From SM1-50 sp964467345 (GTDB taxonomy: Archaea; Thermoplasmatota; E2; DHVEG-1): a DNA stretch of 30,682 bases. This document shows, piece after piece, positions 15,789-21,152 of this stretch. The notes beneath the pieces were generated by a model. The model did no database searches. It was not told the DNA's origin and saw only the letters and a list, made by a program, of their open reading frames with translations. Positions within the stretch are counted from its first letter, which is position 1, and each line of letters starts with the position of its first letter. The translations under genes and the position numbers were made by a program. Location: assembly GCA_964467345.1 (NCBI GenBank), contig CAYXPY010000022.1, positions 1-30,682 of the forward strand, in the 5' to 3' direction.

Positions 15789-16775
15789 TTAAAACTGATG
15801 TGGTTTGAAATGTTCATAGCCTTTGTTTACGAGGGGTGTTTTTTTACCATCCTCAAGTAGAACGATCTGTTTTTTCTTTGTGACCATCCCAATCGCGGTA
15901 AGTTGAACACCGTTTTTTTGAAGGACTTTTTTTGTTTGTTGGAATTTCTTTTTTGGGATGGTAACAAGCAGTTCGTAGTCCCCTCCGAAATGCAGCGCGA
16001 GAGAAAAGGGGTTCATCATTTTGTTGTGAACAGCAAGCGATGGTAATCCATCTGCAAGCGGCAGAGCGTCTTTGTGTATCTCGAACCCGACAGAGTTTAT
16101 TTCCTGTAGCTGATACAACGATGCAGACAAACCATCGGAGAGATCCATGCAGCTGGAGACCGATTGCTGCCTTGCAAGCAGTCGTCCTTCCGGTATCCGT
16201 GGCTGGGGCTCAAGCAGTGCTTTGGAGAGTTTTTTTTCCTTTTTGTTCCGTTCTAACGCGTAATACCCGGCACCAGCTTTTCCTAACGTCCCGGTGACTG
16301 CGACAACATCACCAGGCGTACTTCCTCGTCGGGGCATGAACTCGTCTTTCCGTACAGTGCCAAACGCAGTCCCGCAGAGCGTTATCTCCGTAGTCTCCTT
16401 GGTGTCACCACCCACGATGAATGTCCCAAAACGAACCGCACATGCATCAGCTCCTTTTGTAAGCTGTCGAAGGACGGTTTCTGAGGTTTCTTTGGGAAGC
16501 CCATATGAGCAGACGACCCCAAGTGGGGTTCCTCCTTTGGCTGCGAGATCGGACAGGTTGATGGCGACAAGGAACCAGCCCATCTGATAGGCGGTCATCT
16601 GAGGCGGAATATGGGTGTGCTGGGACATCAGATCTGTGGTGACGAGAAGGTAGCGGTTTCCCAGGTCTATCGCAGCGCAATCATCTCCGATTCCAAGGGT
16701 ATTGCTCCCTTTGCTGAGCATCGATTCGATGCGTCGAATCGCTGCACGCTCCCCGATATCTGCTAGTCGTCTCAC
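15789..16775 (-). CDS. thiL: Thiamine-monophosphate kinase
   Basis: 328 residues from a GTG at 16775. ThiL phosphorylates thiamine monophosphate to thiamine diphosphate with ATP. Motifs: GIGDDCA near residue 28, VTTDLM at about 45, a glycine-rich VGGDTKE, CMDLSDGLS and HFGGDYELLVT near the end. The frame stays open about 66 codons further upstream, but that extension overlaps purM on the other strand and does not look like ThiL; the family normally starts a few residues before IGE, which fits the GTG. The TPP product is the cofactor of the IorA enzyme encoded 8 kb away. The gene diverges from purM. Confidence 0.93.
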   Translation of the reverse strand: MRRLADIGERAAIRRIESMLSKGSNTLGIGDDCAAIDLGNRYLLVTTDLMSQHTHIPPQMTAYQMGWFLVAINLSDLAAKGGTPLGVVCSYGLPKETSETVLRQLTKGADACAVRFGTFIVGGDTKETTEITLCGTAFGTVRKDEFMPRRGSTPGDVVAVTGTLGKAGAGYYALERNKKEKKLSKALLEPQPRIPEGRLLARQQSVSSCMDLSDGLSASLYQLQEINSVGFEIHKDALPLADGLPSLAVHNKMMNPFSLALHFGGDYELLVTIPKKKFQQTKKVLQKNGVQLTAIGMVTKKKQIVLLEDGKKTPLVNKGYEHFKPHQF

Positions 16776-16866
16776 AAGTATGACAACCCTCTTCTCATAA
16801 AAAAGTTTATCACAACCAGCTTGTTTCGTGATACAGGGAAAACAGAGGCGAACCTTCTTGAAGAAA

Positions 16867-17889
16867 ATGACGTATAAGAACAGTGGCGTTGACATCGAAG
16901 AAAAAGAAGAAGCCATCAAACAGCTGTTGTCAAGTATCCTTACCAAACGCAAAGGCTCTCTTGGCAGACCCATGGGTGGTCATTATGCAGGGCTTATCGA
17001 GTTTGGGGAGTATGCCTTGGTGCTGTGCACAGATGGGGTGGGCACAAAGGTTCGGATAGCAGAAGCGCTGAAGAAATATGACACAATCGGCATCGACTGT
17101 ATCGCGATGAACGTCAATGACGCACTGTGTGTCGGTGCAGAGCCTTTGGCGTTTGTCGATTACCTGGCCATGGAGGACCCTAACCCCAAGATCACCAGGG
17201 AAATTGGCAAGGGTCTGGAGAAAGGAGCCAAGCTGTCCAATATCTCGATCGTAGGTGGGGAGACTGCGGACCTTCCGGAACTCATCAATGGTTTTGACCT
17301 TGCGGGGACCTGCCTTGCATATGTGAAGAAGAACCGCATTATTCTGGGGGAAAAGATCCACCCTGGTGATGCGATCATCGGTCTGTCCAGCAGCGGTATT
17401 CATTCAAACGGCTACACCCTCGCCAGACGAGTAGTCGAGGAAGCAGAGTTCTCCTACAAGGACGAGTTCCCAGACGGGTTGTACCCCAGGAAAACCATCG
17501 GAGAGGTCATGCTGACACCAACCAGGATATACGTTAAAGAGACTCTTGAGTTGTTCAAAAAAATCGATGTCCATGGACTTGCCCATATCACCGGCAGCGG
17601 ACTGTGGAACATCCCACGGTTGAAGGAAAAAGTCAAATACAGTATCCAGGACCCCTTGGAGCCGCAACCGATCTTCACCTTCCTGCAGGAGTATGGGAAC
17701 ATCGATGACTTTGAGATGTACCAGATCTTCAACATGGGGATGGGTTTTGCTATCATCGTCGAGGAAGACGATGCTACGGAGACCATAAAAATCCTTGAGA
17801 GGTACTCAGATGCGACAGTGAAACACATTGGGACGGTGTCAAAGGGGACCGGGGTCGAGGTGCCTCATCTTAAGTTACGGTACCGTTAA
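16867..17889 (+). CDS. purM: Phosphoribosylformylglycinamidine cyclo-ligase (AIR synthetase)
   Basis: 340 residues from the ATG at 16867, which gives the typical opening MTYKNSGVDI. PurM converts FGAM to AIR with ATP in purine biosynthesis. Motifs: LCTDGVGTKVRIA, IAMNVNDALCVGAEPL, VGGETADLP and GLSSSGIHSNGY, all characteristic. It belongs to the same fold superfamily as the neighbouring ThiL and the PurL further on. An upstream GTG at 16828 would add 13 residues unlike the family and is not used. It is followed after 21 bp by dus, so the two are probably in one transcript; purS and purL lie about 3 kb downstream, separated by tRNA and other genes. Confidence 0.96.
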   Translation: MTYKNSGVDIEEKEEAIKQLLSSILTKRKGSLGRPMGGHYAGLIEFGEYALVLCTDGVGTKVRIAEALKKYDTIGIDCIAMNVNDALCVGAEPLAFVDYLAMEDPNPKITREIGKGLEKGAKLSNISIVGGETADLPELINGFDLAGTCLAYVKKNRIILGEKIHPGDAIIGLSSSGIHSNGYTLARRVVEEAEFSYKDEFPDGLYPRKTIGEVMLTPTRIYVKETLELFKKIDVHGLAHITGSGLWNIPRLKEKVKYSIQDPLEPQPIFTFLQEYGNIDDFEMYQIFNMGMGFAIIVEEDDATETIKILERYSDATVKHIGTVSKGTGVEVPHLKLRYR

Positions 17890-17910
17890 CCGGATTCATT
17901 GTGAATTCCT

Positions 17911-18861
17911 ATGAGAATTGGAACTGTGGAGATACCGAACCGTTTTGTGCTTGCACCTTTAGCTGGTATCAGCTGTACTGCGTTTCGCATGTTATGTAAG
18001 CAGAACGGTGCAGGGTTGATCTACACCCAGATGATCGATGCGGACCTCATCAGCAGTAAGAAAATCGACGAGACACGACGATTCTTAAACATTCAAGATA
18101 TGGAACAGCCGGTGAGCGTTCAACTCATCGGCAGTCAAAAAGACATTCTTGTCAAGGCGACAAAAGCCGTCGAACCGTTCGCTGACATCATCGACCTGAA
18201 CGTTGGATGCATTGAAGAGGATTATCTGCAGAAAGGATGCGGCGCTGCCCTGTTACAGGACCTGCCGAAACTCAAAGGTCTCCTCACAACAATGGTAGAG
18301 TCAACCGAAAAACCGGTGACGGTAAAGATCCGCATCGGATGGGACAACCAGCATATCAACGGTGTCACCGTCAGTCAACTGGCTGAACAGGCTGGTGTCG
18401 CGGCAGTGTGTGTCCATGGGCGGACCGCGGACCAAGGTTATGCGGGTAAGGTCAACTGGACGATCATGAAGCAGATCAAACAAAAACTCAGCATCCCGGT
18501 GATTGCCAATGGTGACGTCATCTCCTATTCCGATGGTTTGTCGTTGCTGCAAAAAACCAGCTGTGACCTGGTGATGATCGGCAGACAGGCGCAGCATTGT
18601 CCCTGGGTGTTTACGGATAAACCAGTGGATATCAAGCAGCAGATCCTGCGGTTCATCGAGTTGTACGAGCAGTATGAGAACAGACAAGAACCTGTCGAGG
18701 TTGCTGACCACGTGTTCTGGATGCTGCGGGATTTCAAAACAAGCGAGGATACCAAGAAAGTGCATTTGATTCCGACCATCCCTCGGATCAAACGTTATGT
18801 GAACCGGTTATCCTCCGGAGAGGAGATACAGGATTCCAACAATGATAAGTTGATGCAGTAG
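17911..18861 (+). CDS. dus: tRNA-dihydrouridine synthase
   Basis: 316 residues. Dus enzymes reduce uridine to dihydrouridine in tRNA using FMN and NAD(P)H. The TIM-barrel signatures are present: NRFVLAPLAGIS at the start, VSVQLIGS, DLNVGC with the catalytic Cys (C100), GAALLQDLPKL, VTVKIRIGW, VCVHGRTADQGYAG, IPVIANGDV and VMIGRQAQ. The usual proline after the active-site Cys is Ile here, and a second Cys occurs in KGCGAALL. The C-terminal helical part is present but short. The last 54 bp overlap, in antiparallel fashion, the 3' end of the next minus-strand gene. Confidence 0.92.
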   Translation: MRIGTVEIPNRFVLAPLAGISCTAFRMLCKQNGAGLIYTQMIDADLISSKKIDETRRFLNIQDMEQPVSVQLIGSQKDILVKATKAVEPFADIIDLNVGCIEEDYLQKGCGAALLQDLPKLKGLLTTMVESTEKPVTVKIRIGWDNQHINGVTVSQLAEQAGVAAVCVHGRTADQGYAGKVNWTIMKQIKQKLSIPVIANGDVISYSDGLSLLQKTSCDLVMIGRQAQHCPWVFTDKPVDIKQQILRFIELYEQYENRQEPVEVADHVFWMLRDFKTSEDTKKVHLIPTIPRIKRYVNRLSSGEEIQDSNNDKLMQ

Positions 18862-19560
18862 GTAGATAACCAGGGAATGTCGCCCAAGGAAACACAGCAA
18901 CCTAACTCCGATGAACCTGGGCGCTTCTTTTAACGTAAAAATACGAATGTTGTTCTTGTAAAGTGTGTTTCCGAGAAAGATCCCTATGAGGACGACGCCG
19001 AACCAGGGCAGCAACGGGAAATAATCAAGGGTGTAGAACGATGTTGGGACAAAACCAAGCCACAGCAGCCAGGGGAAATCAACGGGTCCTGAAAATCGAA
19101 GGACAATGCCTATGACGATACAGCAGAGTCCAGCCAGGAGAGCAGAGTGGCGAGTGTTGAGAAACGGGTACGCAAGAAGAATCGACAGGCCAATGCAATG
19201 CAGGACCCCGAAGATGATGTAGCCATCATGAGGATACACCCAGGTCACCAGGGTGATCAGCAGGCCAAGACCAAAGATGCTTGTTCCTCGTTTGAGATAT
19301 TTTAGCTGTAGCTGAGTCTTTGTCAAGGTGTTTTTGACCTGGTTGTAGCTAAGGGTAAGGGATATGCCGACCAAAAGCAGGAAGAGGGCTCCAACAGGGT
19401 AAAGAAAGACCAGGACAGGCGGTGAGTTTAAATCAGTGGAGGTGAACCCAAAGTAGTTCAGGTCAAAGAGAACATGATAAGTTATCATCATCAGGATGGC
19501 GATGCCTCGAAGCGCATCGATTTCCCAGAATCGCTTCTTTCTGTCTGTGTTCACAAGCAT
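18808..19560 (-). CDS. DUF1624-type polytopic membrane protein (acyltransferase-like)
   Basis: 250 residues with about seven or eight hydrophobic helices. The N-terminus, RFWEIDALRGIAILMMITYHVLFDLNYFG, is the signature of the DUF1624 / heparan-alpha-glucosaminide N-acetyltransferase-like group. There the RG and the membrane His are thought to take part in acyl transfer across the membrane; the specific substrate is unknown. The C-terminus ends in LGRHSLVIYLLHQLIIVGILYLL, also family-like. The gene converges with dus, and the last 18 codons overlap its coding region. The start at 19560 is the first ATG and precedes the conserved motif by 10 residues. Confidence 0.82.
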   Translation of the reverse strand: MLVNTDRKKRFWEIDALRGIAILMMITYHVLFDLNYFGFTSTDLNSPPVLVFLYPVGALFLLLVGISLTLSYNQVKNTLTKTQLQLKYLKRGTSIFGLGLLITLVTWVYPHDGYIIFGVLHCIGLSILLAYPFLNTRHSALLAGLCCIVIGIVLRFSGPVDFPWLLWLGFVPTSFYTLDYFPLLPWFGVVLIGIFLGNTLYKNNIRIFTLKEAPRFIGVRLLCFLGRHSLVIYLLHQLIIVGILYLLSGG

Positions 19561-19614
19561 ACAACAACACGTTGCTTCTTAAAAAAACATATGTTAAGAG
19601 GAAAAAAAAGAAAG

Positions 19615-19725
19615 TAGCGGGGAATGGATTTGAACCATTGGTCTACGGGTTATGGGCCCGTCGGGATTTCCTGACTACCCCACCCTTATAGGCATCATCC
19701 CATCACAATGAGATAGGTGCTCGCT
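19615..19725 (-). tRNA. Initiator tRNA-Met (CAT) with a 36-nt acceptor-stem intron
   Basis: The mature RNA is 75 nt: A1 to G4 come from 19725-19722 and position 5 onward from 19685-19615. Together they give the archaeal initiator opening AGCGGGGTGGGGTAG. The acceptor stem AGCGGGG pairs with CCCCGCT, with the initiator-type A1-U72 pair. The anticodon stem ACGGG/CCCGT holds the three G-C pairs typical of initiators, the loop is CCCATAA with anticodon CAT, and the T arm is AATGG-TTCAAAT-CCATT. CCA is not encoded. A TATA box (19748-19754) sits about 26 bp upstream of A1, and a T tract follows the 3' end. Without the intron the acceptor and D arms cannot form properly. Position 33 is C, not the usual U. 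Confidence 0.88.
19686..19721 (-). other. Noncanonical tRNA intron between positions 4 and 5 of the initiator tRNA
   Basis: The junction fits a strict bulge-helix-bulge. The central 4-bp helix is ATAG (two leader bases plus A1-G2) with CTAT near the intron 3' end. The 5' bulge is CG^A and the 3' bulge is AA^G, each cut between bases 2 and 3. The inner stem GCA/TGC is followed by a 7-bp hairpin, ATCTCAT with ATGGGAT around a TGTG loop. Cutting there restores exactly AGCG joined to GGGTGGGG. Confidence 0.8.
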
Positions 19726-19747
19726 ATGGGAGGCAGTCTTTACCGCC

Positions 19748-19754
19748 ATATATA
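19748..19754 (-). promoter_or_regulatory. TATA box of the initiator tRNA gene
   Basis: TATATAT on the minus strand is centred about 26 bp from the proposed tRNA position 1 at 19725. The correct spacing to the short 5' exon, and not to the main tRNA body, supports the intron model. Confidence 0.6.
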
Positions 19755-19873
19755 CGAAATATCTTTCGGGAATACTGTTGCTTATACTTAAACCTAACAC
19801 CTGAGTTCATCCTAGAGACGAGATGAAACGGAAACTTTTAATACTGCATCAGAGCAATATAATAGGAGGAGAG

Positions 19874-20089
19874 ATGATGGAAAACAATCTTCACTCATGT
19901 TTGATCACCAGACATTCGCAGTTCCCCACCGTGTGCATCTCCTGCGACAAACAGATTCTTCCCAACGACCTTCATTACGTCGAACAAGGAAAAACCGAGC
20001 ATATCCATTCTCTGATCGCACGGAAATACTGCCAGGAGTGTTATAAGAAATATGGTGAGCAAGTACTCCTGAAGGGTGAAAAAAAATAA
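19874..20089 (+). CDS. Small zinc-finger-like protein, unknown function
   Basis: 71 residues from the ATG at 19874; a second ATG follows directly at 19877. The Shine-Dalgarno GGAGG at 19865-19869 and a TATA-like CTTTTAATA near 19835 exclude the more upstream ATG at 19823. Residues CISC (about 21-24) and CQEC (about 54-57) form two Cys-X2-Cys knuckles about 30 residues apart, a treble-clef or zinc-ribbon-like pattern. His residues between them (HYVEQGKTEHIHS) may also bind metal. The composition is basic at the C-terminus (KYGEQVLLKGEKK). It sits between two tRNA genes. No family is recognised; nucleic-acid binding or a structural zinc role is plausible but unproven. Confidence 0.65.
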   Translation: MMENNLHSCLITRHSQFPTVCISCDKQILPNDLHYVEQGKTEHIHSLIARKYCQECYKKYGEQVLLKGEKK

Positions 20090-20160
20090 GACAGACCTGA
20101 GAGGAATACGGGTACAAAAACATTTTTGATTACCTTATGGTATTAGCGTCCGCTAGAATT

Positions 20161-20265
20161 GCAGGGGTACCCGAGCTTGGTCCAAGGGGCAGGGCTTAGG
20201 AGTGCAGAGTGCACGAAGAGACCCTGTTGCGCAGGCACTCGAGCGTTCAAATCGCTCCCCCTGCA
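20161..20265 (+). tRNA. tRNA-Leu (TAG) with a 20-nt intron in the anticodon loop
   Basis: Acceptor stem GCAGGGG (20161-20167) pairs with CCCCTGC (20258-20264) and the discriminator is A at 20265. The T arm is GAGCG-TTCAAAT-CGCTC. The anticodon stem is CAGGG (20190-20194) with CCCTG (20222-20226), enclosing 27 nt: 7 loop bases CTTAGG...A plus 20 intron bases. A long variable arm (20227-20240) and A73 mark the leucine class. CCA is not encoded. A TATA-like TTACCTTATGG lies about 25 bp upstream. A protein gene starts 31 bp downstream and may be cotranscribed. Confidence 0.93.
20201..20220 (+). other. tRNA-Leu intron at canonical position 37/38
   Basis: A bulge-helix-bulge fold places the cuts after G20200 and after G20220. 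The inner stem is GTGC/GCAC with a 5-nt loop, the 5' bulge is GG^A, the central helix is CTTA with GAAG (three Watson-Crick pairs plus A-G), and the 3' bulge is AG^A. Confidence 0.8.
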
Positions 20266-20296
20266 TTCTCATATTAAAAGAGGAAAGTATGATTCT

Positions 20297-20839
20297 ATGA
20301 AGGTCATCGCGTTCACCGGAATGCCGGCCTCAGGAAAATCCGAGGCGGTGCAGATCGCTAAAGACAAAGACGTACCCGTCATCCGCATGGGTGATCTGGT
20401 CTGGGAGGAGACCAGACGCCAAGGCAGGCCACTTGATGATAAGAATGTCGGTTCTGTTGCGACCAGCATGCGGAAAGAGTATGGCATGGATATCTGGGCG
20501 AAACGGACCGTTGAGAAAATCCGTTCCTTGAAACAAGCATCGGTTCTTGTCATCGACGGTGTCCGCAACAGAGAGGAGCTTGCGTGTTTCAAAAAAGAGT
20601 TGGGCCTGGATTTCGTCCTCGTCGCAATCCAAGCCTCTGATGAACAGCGCAGGAAACGGGCGATCGCTAGGGGGAGGACCGATGACAGTACGGACCGCAG
20701 GGACCTTGAGGAGCGGGACAAGCGGGAGATCTCCTGGGGTCTTCAGAAGGTCATCGCGGATGCTGACATCGCCATACAAAACAAGGGCAGTCTAGAGGAG
20801 TTCCGAAAACAGATTATCAAACTGTTTCGTAGTCTCTGA
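20297..20839 (+). CDS. UPF0200 family P-loop NTPase (kinase-like)
   Basis: 181 residues from the ATG at 20297, which begins MKVIAFTGMPASGKS. The Walker A motif is GMPASGKS at residues 8-15, and the Walker B-like strand is VLVIDGVRNREE. An arginine-rich lid (RRKRAIARGRTDDSTDRRDLEERDKRE) resembles nucleoside or coenzyme kinases of the adenylate kinase/dephospho-CoA kinase type. This archaeal family has been placed near dephospho-CoA kinase, but its substrate is not settled as far as I know. The longer reading frame that begins at 20159 runs through the tRNA-Leu gene and is not coding there. The position right after the tRNA and 43 bp before purS suggests possible cotranscription. Confidence 0.88.
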   Translation: MKVIAFTGMPASGKSEAVQIAKDKDVPVIRMGDLVWEETRRQGRPLDDKNVGSVATSMRKEYGMDIWAKRTVEKIRSLKQASVLVIDGVRNREELACFKKELGLDFVLVAIQASDEQRRKRAIARGRTDDSTDRRDLEERDKREISWGLQKVIADADIAIQNKGSLEEFRKQIIKLFRSL

Positions 20840-20882
20840 GGAACGATACCTTAATCTATCTATTTTCAGATTAGGCGGCGCG

Positions 20883-21140
20883 ATGCGTATGTTTGAAGCA
20901 AAAGTAACCGTTCAGCTCAAGAAAGGCATCTCAGATCCAGAGGGGGCAAACACGCTCAAAGCAATTCATCTGCTTGGTTTTTCGACCGTTCAGCAGGTGA
21001 AGACCATCAGGACGTTTGATATCATCATTAATGGAGCTGATAAGAACCAGGTGAAGAAAGACGTCGAGCAGATCTGCCAGCGGTTACTCACCAACCCCGT
21101 CATCCATCAGTATGAAATAGCGGTTGAGGAAAAAAAGTAA
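20883..21140 (+). CDS. purS: Phosphoribosylformylglycinamidine synthase subunit PurS
   Basis: 85 residues, the normal PurS size. PurS bridges PurL and PurQ in the multi-subunit FGAM synthetase. Recognisable features: EAKVTVQLKKGISDPEGANTLKAIHLLGF at the start, then VQQVKTIRTFDIII and CQRLLTNPVIHQYEI at the end. The gene lies 12 bp upstream of purL, so translation and dosage of the two subunits are probably coupled. An ATG two codons further on (20889) is an equally possible start. Confidence 0.94.
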   Translation: MRMFEAKVTVQLKKGISDPEGANTLKAIHLLGFSTVQQVKTIRTFDIIINGADKNQVKKDVEQICQRLLTNPVIHQYEIAVEEKK

Positions 21141-21152
21141 GGGGGAGTGGAT

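Noticed and set aside
16776..16973. N-terminal extension of the thiL frame
   Set aside because: It overlaps the start of purM on the opposite strand and lacks similarity to ThiL, which begins a few residues before the IGE motif.
19615..19685. Reading the minus-strand tRNA as intron-free with acceptor GGTGGGG
   Set aside because: That gives G-U pairs at two acceptor positions and makes the D stem compete with the anticodon stem. It also loses the A1-U72 initiator pair and leaves the TATA box about 66 bp from the 5' end.
20159..20296. N-terminal extension of the UPF0200 frame
   Set aside because: It runs straight through the tRNA-Leu gene; the family begins at the ATG at 20297.
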